From assembly GCA_002317595.1 (NCBI GenBank), contig DCHL01000186.1, positions 1 to 8,699 on the forward strand: a stretch of 8,699 bases of DNA. The letters are read 5' to 3'. Below the pieces are notes generated by a model. That model saw only the letters and a program-made list of their open reading frames with translations. It did not search any database and was not told the DNA's origin. This stretch comes from Lachnospiraceae bacterium UBA1753 (lineage in GTDB: Bacteria > Bacillota > Clostridia > Lachnospirales > Lachnospiraceae). Both the position numbers and the translations under genes were made by a program. Within the stretch, counting starts at the first letter, position 1, and each line of letters begins with the position of its first letter. Positions 1 through 6,844 of this stretch are shown here, piece after piece.

Positions 1-1045
1 CATTAATCCATCTGTCTTTATAGAACACTTTATCGTAATCAGATTCCTCATCAAGCTCACTCAGTTTATATTTCTTGTTACTTCCCGGAAGATACCACCC
101 ATCATCGTCAAGACAGAAATCCTGTAAAAATCCTTTCAGTTTTTTGATGGACTGAGTAGTCACAAATCCTCTTCCCTGAATGCTGTTGAACTTTCTATTT
201 GCAGTAGATGAAAGTCCTGCATCGGTACATACGATGAAATCAGAAGTCTTATAGTCTTTAATTATTTTTTGCTCAAGCGGAGACATGGAAGGCTGCTCGT
301 TCTGATTGCCGTCAAAAACAGAGAAAGCAAGGGGAATACCATCTGCGTCCATAAACATACCCATTTGGACGATAGGATTTGGTCTGTGTTCCTTAGAATG
401 ACCATATTTTCTGAAATCGTCCTCATCTTCAATTTCGAAGTAGTAGTTTGTGCAGTCATAGTAGAGAACTTCTTTTTTACGTTCTATTACATTCTGAGAG
501 TTCTTGTATAACTCTGATTGAAAAAAATCATTTTCCTTAGCAATTACTTCAAGTGCTCTGTATATCTGATGAAGCTCGCACTTTGGTTGCTCAAGTAATC
601 GCTGTGCACTTTCAAGAGAAGAAAGCTTGGAGCCAGGGGCGATAATTCTTGAATAAACAAGCATAGAAAGAATGTCATTCAAATCATAATCGAATTTATA
701 TTTTTCTGAAATAGAGGAACAGATCTTATTAAGCCCAAGAGAATAATAAATGTCTTGGAGAAAAAGATAACCAACATTGCAAGAACGACGAACATTTTTA
801 TCAATCAAGGCAGAAGAAGAGTATCTCATAACAATGTCCTGCTTGTGGGATTTTTCTTCCGCGGTACGCTTAGCTGCGTAATCTTTAGCCCAATCAAGCG
901 GATCCACATCTCCACAAAGTTTTTTTATTTCTTCATGAGTTCCTATTTTTTCAACAGTTTTTGTCGTTGTTTTATTTCCAACTCGTACAGATTTGCTCAG
1001 ATAATAGATTGTAGTGTTTTTGGATTTAGAAATACTAACTTTCAT
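1..1045 (-). CDS. IS1634-type DDE transposase, N-terminal 348 residues (cut by window edge)
   Basis: The minus strand is open from an ATG at 1045-1043 to the window edge with no stop, giving 348 residues that begin MKVSISKSKNTTIYYLSKSV. The product would cut and rejoin the ends of its own insertion sequence. Two acidic positions of the expected DDE triad are visible: D197 in the motif YYDCTNYYFE, and D275 in FIVCTDAGLSS. The third acidic residue should lie in the missing C-terminal part. Family members are usually about 500-600 residues, so roughly a third or more is outside the window. The segment GMFMDADGIPLAFSVFDGNQ between the two aspartates is typical of IS4/IS1634-class transposases. 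A strong ribosome site, GGAGGTG at 1056-1050, fixes the start. The visible part has no frameshift or stop, so the element may be recent and active. Several plus-strand frames here (for example 755-1207) are shadows of this gene. The superfamily is near certain; the exact IS family rests on recognition of motifs. Confidence 0.9.
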   Translation of the reverse strand, partial: MKVSISKSKNTTIYYLSKSVRVGNKTTTKTVEKIGTHEEIKKLCGDVDPLDWAKDYAAKRTAEEKSHKQDIVMRYSSSALIDKNVRRSCNVGYLFLQDIYYSLGLNKICSSISEKYKFDYDLNDILSMLVYSRIIAPGSKLSSLESAQRLLEQPKCELHQIYRALEVIAKENDFFQSELYKNSQNVIERKKEVLYYDCTNYYFEIEDEDDFRKYGHSKEHRPNPIVQMGMFMDADGIPLAFSVFDGNQNEQPSMSPLEQKIIKDYKTSDFIVCTDAGLSSTANRKFNSIQGRGFVTTQSIKKLKGFLQDFCLDDDGWYLPGSNKKYKLSELDEESDYDKVFYKDRWIN

Positions 1046-1049
1046 GGCA

Positions 1050-1070
1050 CACCTCCATATGACTATTGTA
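1050..1070 (-). promoter_or_regulatory. Transposase start signals: extended -10 and ribosome site
   Basis: Read on the minus strand, TGGTACAAT (hexamer at 1070-1065) fits an extended -10 box, TGn followed by TACAAT. It is followed by GGAGGTG at 1056-1050, five bases before the ATG. No good -35 is found: at 17-base spacing the hexamer is TGGCGA. If this -10 is used, the leader would be only about a dozen bases, starting almost at the ribosome site. The ribosome site is secure; the promoter is tentative. Confidence 0.45.
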
Positions 1071-1100
1071 CCACATATAGCCATATATCGCCACATAGAA
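1071..1100. repeat. Three imperfect 10-bp tandem units upstream of the transposase
   Basis: The units are CCACATATAG (1071-1080), CCATATATCG (1081-1090) and CCACATAGAA (1091-1100). They are phased at about one DNA helical turn and sit immediately upstream of the putative transposase -10. Such spacing is compatible with side-by-side protein binding on one face of the helix, possibly by the transposase or a host factor. It could also be chance in AT-rich DNA. Confidence 0.5.
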
Positions 1101-1116
1101 ATGGAAAAAATTTGAC

Positions 1117-1156
1117 AAAAAAATACAGGCTTTTCAAGGCCTGCAAGGATTTTTTT
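1117..1156. terminator. Hairpin with flanking A and T tracts (candidate bidirectional terminator)
   Basis: A 5-bp stem CAGGC/GCCTG (1126-1130 with 1139-1143) encloses an 8-base loop. On the minus strand the stem is followed after two bases by seven T residues, a reasonable intrinsic terminator geometry. On the plus strand a T7 run begins six bases after the stem, which is a poorer fit. It lies between the transposase start and the flanking DNA, so on the minus strand it would stop transcripts coming from the right before they reach the transposase gene. The stem is short, so termination strength is uncertain. Confidence 0.5.
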
Positions 1157-1231
1157 ATTATTCAACTGTCAAACTACCGAAAATATCCTGAGAGCAGTAG
1201 ATTTTAGAACATTTTTTCCCATTTAATACCA

Positions 1232-1260
1232 TTGACACACAGTAATAGTCGAACTATATT
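1232..1260 (+). promoter_or_regulatory. Sigma-70-type promoter for the large secreted protein
   Basis: A perfect -35 TTGACA (1232-1237) is separated by exactly 17 bases from TATATT (1255-1260). Transcription would start near 1267, leaving an AT-rich leader of about 50 bases before the ATG at 1318. The boundary of the neighbouring insertion sequence is unknown, so part of this promoter could have been supplied by the element. Confidence 0.75.
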
Positions 1261-1317
1261 TATATATATTATATTATTGTAGCGATATTATATGCTTGGA
1301 GAATGTGTGGAAAAATT

Positions 1318-4300
1318 ATGAATAAGAATATAAGAGAAAATTTAAAACGAATCACTGCTTTTGCACTTTCAGCGTCAATGATTATTGGTATGGACAGTAA
1401 TCTGGTATTAATAAATGCATATGCTGAGGAAAATAGTGAATATATTGAAGAAGATGGTGCATATGTTGAAGATACTCAGGCCGCAACTGGAATTGTTGAG
1501 TCTGAAGAAGAGCAGACTATAAATGAAACTATTGAGTCTGAAGATGAGCAGATGGCAGAAGAATGCTTAGAGCCTGAAGATATACAGACAGAAGAAATTG
1601 AGCTTTCAGAAACTAAGTATGTGGATAGTGAAGAGCATGATGGCTGGGTGTGCTTTACAAATGGCTATTTTATTAAGGCACTTTCCGTGTGTACAGAAGA
1701 GATATATTACTATAACGGACATAAGATTATTGATGAAATGGAATCGATACTTATAAGTAAATATAATTATGCTGAAGATTGCAGTGTCTGGGTAGATCCT
1801 GCTGCTTTGATGGGATTCACAGAGCTTAAGCTTGTGGCCACAAGTGATACTTCCGGCTATAATTTTACTAAGCAGGAATGGTGGAATATTGATTTGTCTG
1901 AAACCTGCAAGTTACCCAATTTGCAAAAACTATCTATGGGCGGATATTTTGGTGGCAGCACCACTGATAGCGATGGTTCTATTAGAGTGGGCGGGGATGG
2001 AAAAAAGTATTCTAATACCTTGCCTTCGACATTGACAGATTTATCCATTGAGCATCTTCAATTGACATCAATTCTTGATTTGTCAAACTGTAAAAATCTG
2101 AAAAATCTGACAATTAGCGATTTGAAGTATAAAAATGAGGTTTTAACCGATTCGAGTCGTAAAAATTATACAGGATTTTATGAGCTAAAAGGTTTAGATC
2201 AGACAGATGACCTGATAAGTGTTTCATTTTATAATACAAATATACAGAAAATTAATTTATCCAACGCTGTATCAGATGAGGCTATGGCATCAGGCCTCCA
2301 GATAAAAGTAACTGAGTGTCCTGAATTGACTGAGATTAATCTTGGTGGTTATTCGCCAAAGGCTATAAAGTACAAAGATTCGACTACAAAAGAATTTGTA
2401 TATGAAACTTCCTTTAGAAAATGTGTAAAACTTGAGAAATTAGTCATTGAACATGGAAAATGTACATATGATGAGATTTTGAACCTGAAGGAATGTGATT
2501 CGTTAAAATATTTAAAATTATGTTATTCTTTCGACAATGCCAACAGTTTTCTTACCATTGATTCAATGGGTGTTGTAAGCAGTGCTACTGGATATTGCAG
2601 TTTGAGTTTTTCAGATAGTTCAACCAACAAATATATTATGAAGGCAATGACAGGCACCTTCATGGATAATTATGCCAAAAAACCAGAAAATGCACATTTG
2701 TTTGAAAAAGTTGATTCGGTTGATTCTAAACCTAAATATATTGTTTTTGCACAGGATAAGGAAAAATTTGAAAAATACAAAAAAAACAGAGACTATGAAA
2801 TGCTCCCTATAACCCTGAAGGTTGGGGAAGAAATAGAAGCCTATAAAAAAGATGAGTACAATAATAAAATACTTTTTGGTTATGATGAAGTGTATTTTTA
2901 TGCGGAGGATTATTCTCTTCTGCCAAACATTAAGCTTGCCACTGACAATATTGCAAGCACTACGAAGTATTCTTACTCTATAAATCGTGTACAACAGTCC
3001 GCAAGAGAACCAATAGGCGCAGATGAGCCTGTAATATCTTATGATGCTGCCACGAGTCATCTTAAAGCAACCTCTCCAGGTATTGCTAAACTTACCATTA
3101 CCGTTGGTACGGGAGAGGATACTGTATCATTGACACAAAACATAATTGTTAATGCACCAATTACATCAATTGCATTAAATGATACAGATTCAAAGAATGA
3201 GTCTACACCTAGAACAGAATTCGATTCAGGCAAATATTATTTTGATGTTACAATGGGAGTTGATGATGCAGATAAGGATTTAGTAGATGCAGCAGACGAA
3301 GTATTTCCAAATACCCGTCAGCTAAATGGTGTAAGCGGAATGACACGTTTAACAATAGGTGGTGTTGCATGGCATGTATATAAAAAGGATAGTGCAGGTA
3401 ACTGGAATCATGTATATGGTGCAGGTGGTCCGACTTCGGATGGTATTAGAGTTTGTGATAGTAGCATAACACGTAATAAAACCGATGGTACTTTAACGCG
3501 TACAGCATTAATTGATGTTGATTCTAAAACTGGCGGCGGTCAGTATAAGATTGTTGGAAGATTAACTGACAATGATAAAAACGGAAAATTTAAAAATATT
3601 CCCGACAGAGATGTTGGGGTGGTTGGCATACATCCATTTGACGACAGATTTCTATGGACAGAGCCTTATTATTTCACGGTAGCCAGTGTTGGACTTGATA
3701 CAGATACAATTTATTATGAGTATAGAGATCGAAATCAAGCAGCGCATGACTCTCATAAAAAAATCGATGAAGCGCATATAGAGCTTCCTCTTTTAGGTGA
3801 TAACTATAAGGTTGGGGATATACAGATCGCACATAAGTCTGACTTTGATGAAATCTTAAGTTTTAATCAGATTGGAAATACTATGACTGTTGCCTTTGAT
3901 AATTCTGTGTCACAGAATAAGATTGCAGAATTTATGCTTGATGAGTCGGATAGTTTTTCGCATACACAATTAGAAGTGGATGTACCAGTATATCTAGCAG
4001 ATGGAGTAACGTTAAAAAAGAATTATCATAAAACTATCGCCCTTAAGGCAATGTTTACTGTGGATTACGAATATGCTGGTGGAAAAATGCCAAAGGATGA
4101 AAACAATTGGGATCGATATTATGTACCACTTTCTGATAACTTTGGTTCGATTTCATTAGCTATTTCAGATTGTCCAGTAAGAAATGGTTACACGTTTGCA
4201 GGCTGGTATTCCACGGTTGGAGATAAGGAAATAGAGGTAAAACAGCTTGCCAAAGATGTCATGGGAAATACTTTACTTACCGCCCATTGGAAGCCAATCG

Positions 4301-6147
4301 AGTACGCTGTGAATTATAAGCTAAATCACGGAACAAATCATCTGGATAATCCTTCAGTGTATACTATTGAAGGAGATACTTCTGTTTCAGGCAATGCAAT
4401 TGCACTTAAGGATCCTACAAGAGTAGGACACACATTCATTGGATGGTTTTTGTCAGAGGATGCAACCGAACCCGTGACAGAGATTAAGCCGGGAAATGTC
4501 GGAGATATTACCCTGTATGCCAGATGGCGGATGAATTCAGAACATGTGCATGATTACGTTGTGGGTGAGGATGTTGCGCCAACCTGCGAAGAAAAGGGAT
4601 TACATGCTGGTCTGGTATGTTCTACCTGCTCCGAACCGCTTGAGGACCAGGTTATTATAGCGCCGCTTGGACATAAGTATGATGAGGGAACTGTTGAGAA
4701 GCTGCCTACGGATGAAGAAGAGGGAAGCATAATCTACCATTGTATCAGACCGGGCTGTAATCATACTGAATCGAGAGTGATTCCAATAGTTGAAGATTTT
4801 GGAGAGTTTCTGATTGAGGATGCGATTGATATTCCTGAACTAGATAATCTTTCAGATTCCACAATTACAGTAAAGGGTATTAAGAATGAGGCTCAGTACA
4901 CGGGTAAGAACATTACGTTTGACATAAGAGTCTATGCTGGTAAGAAGATGCTAAAAGAGGGCAGGGACTATTCTGTTAAGTATGTCAATAACAAAAATGT
5001 TCCTGCAGCAGATGCAGAAGAGTCAAAGAAACCTGCAGTGATAATTACAGGAAAGGGTGAGTATAAAGATACGACAAAGTATGAATTTACGCCTCAGTAC
5101 TTTGATATCACGCCAGTTGATCTTGAGACACTTTTGTCCACAAATCATGTATTTGTATCTCGTGGTCAGACAACGGTTTCTGAAGGCAAAAAACTTGTGA
5201 AGCCTGTGCCGTCCATTGTGATAAACGGAAAGAAGCTTGCGAAGAAGAATTATGACGTAAGTTACTGTGAAGGAAATCCGGAAGGGATTGACAGGAGCGT
5301 AGCAGGTACATACGAGATTACTCTTACTGGAGAGGGCAACTATACTGGCAGTGTGATTTCATACTTCGAGGTTGTTGATTCTGCACCTCTTATTTCAAAA
5401 GCTTCTGTGAAGAACATTGTAAAGAAGCTTCCATATAACTGTGGAGTGGCAGTATGCCAGCCCAATCCTGAGGTGAAATGTCGAATCAATAATGAGAGCG
5501 TCATTTTGGAGAAAGACGTTGACTACATTGTTCGCTATAGCAATAATCAGGATATTGGAACGGCCACGATGATTATCATGGCAAAGCCGGGAAATGCAAG
5601 AGGGCTTGTAGGTCAGAAGACTATAAATTACAAAATTGTCGGTTCTTCCATGAAAAAGCTTACCTACACCTATGATTCGAGTGTAGACTTCACAGGCGAG
5701 AGTATTCGTCCGGCACTTGTTATTCATGATAATAATTCGGACTGGGACCTCGTGCGAGGCACTGACTTCGATATTGAGTATCTGAAAAATGTTCAGGCTG
5801 GCAAGGCAACTATGATTATTAGTGGACTGGGAAGCTACAGTGGAACGGTAAAGAAGACTTTCAAGATAAAGGCTATTGACCTTGGTGCGAATGAAGGAAT
5901 TGCTGCATCCATAGTACCAGGTTCCGTAAAGAAGGAGACTGAGGGTAAGCTTAAGGATAAGTACAGCGCAGAGGTTAATGTCACCTATAATGGAAGAGCC
6001 CTTATTATGGACAGAGATTATACAGTTACCTTTAAGAACAACTCAAAGTCTGGCAAGGCAACAGATGGAGCAAAGGCACCGCAGGTTGTTATAAAAGGAA
6101 AGGGTAATTATACAAAGACATTAAGTGTACCATTTGATATTCCATAG
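1318..6147 (+). CDS. Giant secreted mosaic surface protein (LRR, Ig-like, InlB-type repeats)
   Basis: This 1609-residue exported protein probably acts at the cell surface in adhesion or matrix contact; no enzymatic motif was seen. I chose ATG 1318 (MNKNIRENLKRITAF) over the in-frame ATG 1303, because GGAGA at 1298-1302 directly abuts 1303. Even so, the ribosome site for 1318 is modest. Residues 1-36 form a signal peptide with likely cleavage after AYA. Residues 37-105 are acidic, with three 12-residue repeats. Residues about 165-420 have irregular leucine-rich repeats. About 565-616 resemble a BIG2-like Ig fold. About 617-910 are unassigned. Residues 912-991 and 996-1070 are two InlB_B/Flg_new-type repeats, each ending in HW or RW. 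Residues 1076-1158 are a His/Cys module. About 1180-1609 hold five modules around GxDYxVxYxNN and GKGNYxG motifs. No LPXTG or C-terminal membrane segment is present, so anchoring is unclear. The gene is monocistronic, with its own promoter and terminator. Confidence 0.93.
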   Translation: MNKNIRENLKRITAFALSASMIIGMDSNLVLINAYAEENSEYIEEDGAYVEDTQAATGIVESEEEQTINETIESEDEQMAEECLEPEDIQTEEIELSETKYVDSEEHDGWVCFTNGYFIKALSVCTEEIYYYNGHKIIDEMESILISKYNYAEDCSVWVDPAALMGFTELKLVATSDTSGYNFTKQEWWNIDLSETCKLPNLQKLSMGGYFGGSTTDSDGSIRVGGDGKKYSNTLPSTLTDLSIEHLQLTSILDLSNCKNLKNLTISDLKYKNEVLTDSSRKNYTGFYELKGLDQTDDLISVSFYNTNIQKINLSNAVSDEAMASGLQIKVTECPELTEINLGGYSPKAIKYKDSTTKEFVYETSFRKCVKLEKLVIEHGKCTYDEILNLKECDSLKYLKLCYSFDNANSFLTIDSMGVVSSATGYCSLSFSDSSTNKYIMKAMTGTFMDNYAKKPENAHLFEKVDSVDSKPKYIVFAQDKEKFEKYKKNRDYEMLPITLKVGEEIEAYKKDEYNNKILFGYDEVYFYAEDYSLLPNIKLATDNIASTTKYSYSINRVQQSAREPIGADEPVISYDAATSHLKATSPGIAKLTITVGTGEDTVSLTQNIIVNAPITSIALNDTDSKNESTPRTEFDSGKYYFDVTMGVDDADKDLVDAADEVFPNTRQLNGVSGMTRLTIGGVAWHVYKKDSAGNWNHVYGAGGPTSDGIRVCDSSITRNKTDGTLTRTALIDVDSKTGGGQYKIVGRLTDNDKNGKFKNIPDRDVGVVGIHPFDDRFLWTEPYYFTVASVGLDTDTIYYEYRDRNQAAHDSHKKIDEAHIELPLLGDNYKVGDIQIAHKSDFDEILSFNQIGNTMTVAFDNSVSQNKIAEFMLDESDSFSHTQLEVDVPVYLADGVTLKKNYHKTIALKAMFTVDYEYAGGKMPKDENNWDRYYVPLSDNFGSISLAISDCPVRNGYTFAGWYSTVGDKEIEVKQLAKDVMGNTLLTAHWKPIEYAVNYKLNHGTNHLDNPSVYTIEGDTSVSGNAIALKDPTRVGHTFIGWFLSEDATEPVTEIKPGNVGDITLYARWRMNSEHVHDYVVGEDVAPTCEEKGLHAGLVCSTCSEPLEDQVIIAPLGHKYDEGTVEKLPTDEEEGSIIYHCIRPGCNHTESRVIPIVEDFGEFLIEDAIDIPELDNLSDSTITVKGIKNEAQYTGKNITFDIRVYAGKKMLKEGRDYSVKYVNNKNVPAADAEESKKPAVIITGKGEYKDTTKYEFTPQYFDITPVDLETLLSTNHVFVSRGQTTVSEGKKLVKPVPSIVINGKKLAKKNYDVSYCEGNPEGIDRSVAGTYEITLTGEGNYTGSVISYFEVVDSAPLISKASVKNIVKKLPYNCGVAVCQPNPEVKCRINNESVILEKDVDYIVRYSNNQDIGTATMIIMAKPGNARGLVGQKTINYKIVGSSMKKLTYTYDSSVDFTGESIRPALVIHDNNSDWDLVRGTDFDIEYLKNVQAGKATMIISGLGSYSGTVKKTFKIKAIDLGANEGIAASIVPGSVKKETEGKLKDKYSAEVNVTYNGRALIMDRDYTVTFKNNSKSGKATDGAKAPQVVIKGKGNYTKTLSVPFDIP
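1492..1599 (+). repeat. Three 36-bp in-frame repeats encoding an acidic linker
   Basis: Three units start at 1492, 1528 and 1564 with an exact 36-bp period. They encode IVESEEEQTINE, TIESEDEQMAEE and CLEPEDIQTEEI (residues 59-94). GAGTCTGAAGA is shared by units one and two and becomes GAGCCTGAAGA in unit three. The period is a multiple of three, so copy-number change would keep the frame. The segment is the spacer between the signal peptide and the LRR region. Confidence 0.85.
4858..6147 (+). repeat. Five diverged C-terminal protein modules of about 75-90 residues
   Basis: This part of the large gene encodes about residues 1181-1609. Modules start near residues 1181, 1270, 1359, 1448 and 1528. 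The recurring pattern is a YTG- or FTG-like strand, then GRDYSVKYVNN, KKNYDVSYCEG, DVDYIVRYSNN, GTDFDIEYLKN or DRDYTVTFKNN. Each then continues to a glycine-rich turn such as GKGEY, GEGNY, GLGSY or GKGNY. The spacing suggests an all-beta Ig-like stalk. The last module ends abruptly at VPFDIP. DNA-level identity between modules is low, so this is an old duplication. Confidence 0.8.
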
Positions 6148-6154
6148 TTCGAGA

Positions 6155-6184
6155 GGGTCTGGCGATGAAAAGCCAGACCCTTTT
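6155..6184 (+). terminator. Intrinsic terminator after the large secreted protein
   Basis: A perfect 9-bp stem GGGTCTGGC/GCCAGACCC (6155-6163 with 6172-6180) encloses an 8-base loop and is followed by TTTT. It begins seven bases after the stop codon at 6147. The ATG at 6165 lies inside the loop, which argues against its use as the start of the following MATE fragment. Confidence 0.93.
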
Positions 6185-6200
6185 CAAGATAAGGACAGCA

Positions 6201-6503
6201 ATGATTTCTGATTCGAAGAACAAAAAAGATAATAGGGAGGAGCTCTTTGAGAAGATGCCTGTCTGGAAGGCAATATACACATTGACACTTCCCATGGTGA
6301 TTGGTTCTATCGTATCAATGGTCTACAACCTGTCGGACACATACTTTGTAGGGGAACTGGCAGACCCTGTTCAGAACGCTGCAATCACCCTGGCAACACC
6401 TGCGGTTGTGCTGTTCTACGGCGTTACCAATCTGTTTGGACTTGGCGCATCCAGTCAGATGAGCAGGAGTATGGACATATCTGGGGAGCAGCCCTTGATG
6501 TGA
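6201..6503 (+). pseudogene. MATE-family efflux protein, N-terminal remnant (3' part deleted)
   Basis: The intact gene would encode a MATE-family membrane antiporter that exports drugs or metabolites using a Na+ or H+ gradient, with about 450 residues and twelve membrane segments. Only about 91 native codons remain. Recognisable family sequence includes MPVWKAIYTLTLPMVIGSI, VYNLSDTYFVGELADPVQ and NLFGLGASSQMSRSM, covering roughly the first two helices. I place the start at ATG 6201, with AAGGA at 6191-6195 five bases upstream. An earlier in-frame ATG at 6165 lies in the loop of the preceding terminator. After about 6473 the DNA switches to a dehydrogenase gene in another frame. The MATE frame then adds about nine foreign residues and stops at 6501-6503. 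No obvious promoter sits between the terminator and this remnant. A transported product from 100 residues is not plausible. Confidence 0.88.
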
Positions 6504-6688
6504 CATTCCCGGAACCACTTCCAGCAGGACACCCACTCTGGAGTAATCCTAAGTGCATGATCACACCTCATACCTCGGGGGCGACCTTTGGCCAGATTGA
6601 TGCAACGGAGGAACTGCTGTGTGGCATTGTATGCGACAACCTATCAAGGTACTGCAGCGGTACAGAGATACGGAACAGGATATATTAA
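6473..6688 (+). pseudogene. D-2-hydroxyacid dehydrogenase, C-terminal remnant
   Basis: The intact enzyme would be an NAD-dependent D-isomer-specific 2-hydroxyacid dehydrogenase of about 310-340 residues. The last 72 codons survive in a frame different from the MATE remnant. They begin GHIWGAALDVTFPEPLP and continue HPLWSNPKCMITPHTSGAT before the stop at 6686-6688. The His in ITPHTSG matches the conserved catalytic histidine region of the family. The substrate-binding N-terminal part, the Rossmann dinucleotide site and the conserved Arg and Glu are absent. There is no start codon or ribosome site of its own; the internal ATG at 6558 (MITPHTSG) would give only a fragment. The fragment directly abuts the MATE remnant, which indicates one deletion that removed the 3' part of one gene and the 5' part of the other. 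Which hydroxyacid it used cannot be told. Confidence 0.88.
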
Positions 6689-6714
6689 TCCCATCCGTTG
6701 CACAGAAGTTTCCT

Positions 6715-6749
6715 AATCAGCTGATTTGTGGTAAAATCAAAGGGATTTT
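6715..6749. other. Perfect 12-bp palindrome followed by a weak AT hairpin
   Basis: AATCAGCTGATT at 6715-6726 is a perfect palindrome. AAAATC at 6733-6738 pairs with GATTTT at 6744-6749 across a 5-base loop. Lying after the dehydrogenase stop, the pair could be a weak terminator or a protein-binding site. The stem is AT-rich and there is no clean U-tract, so terminator function is doubtful. Confidence 0.35.
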
Positions 6750-6767
6750 GTATTATTAAGCACTGAA

Positions 6768-6812
6768 CATATCGCGAGTGCCGCTCAACAGAGCATATCG
6801 CGAATGCTTCTC
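6768..6812. repeat. Two 19-bp direct repeats just upstream of the tetR promoter
   Basis: CATATCGCGAGTGCCGCTC (6768-6786) and CATATCGCGAATGCTTCTC (6794-6812) match at 16 of 19 positions with a 26-bp start-to-start period. Each contains the self-complementary core TCGCGA. Each also sits inside a different short inverted repeat: GCACT/AGTGC for copy one (6760-6764, 6777-6781) and AGCAT/ATGCT for copy two (6793-6797, 6805-6809 with one overlap in reading). Copy two ends three bases before the -35 box. They may be regulator binding sites or copies of a dispersed small repeat. Confidence 0.65.
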
Positions 6813-6815
6813 GGC

Positions 6816-6844
6816 TTGACAAAATCTATCATAATTAATAAAAT
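6816..6844 (+). promoter_or_regulatory. Near-consensus promoter of the TetR-family gene
   Basis: TTGACA (6816-6821) is followed after exactly 17 bases by TAAAAT (6839-6844). Transcription would start near 6851, about 30 bases before the ATG at 6883. It is the best promoter upstream of tetR and probably also serves the HD-GYP gene downstream. Confidence 0.85.

Noticed and set aside
755..1207. Open frame of 150 codons on the plus strand
   Set aside because: It lies antisense to the clearly recognisable transposase, has no family features, and has low-complexity Phe/Ser-rich composition typical of a shadow frame.
1261..1300. Riboswitch or structured leader before the large gene
   Set aside because: The leader is about 50 bases of TA-rich sequence with only trivial AT pairing and no known aptamer motif.
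1303..1317. ATG at 1303 as start of the large protein
   Set aside because: The GGAGA that could serve it touches the ATG, leaving no spacing. Starting at 1318 gives a canonical signal peptide.
2620..3060. 146-codon minus-strand frame rich in Ile and Phe that looks like a membrane protein
   Set aside because: It is antisense to the large surface-protein gene; reversed AT-rich coding DNA often gives hydrophobic shadow frames. No ribosome site was seen.
6165..6200. ATG at 6165 as start of the MATE remnant
   Set aside because: It lies in the loop of the strong terminator and lacks a ribosome site; ATG 6201 has AAGGA at the right distance and the family sequence follows it.
6201..6688. A functional fused MATE-dehydrogenase gene
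   Set aside because: The two parts are in different frames with a stop at 6501-6503, and each lacks most of its fold and catalytic machinery.
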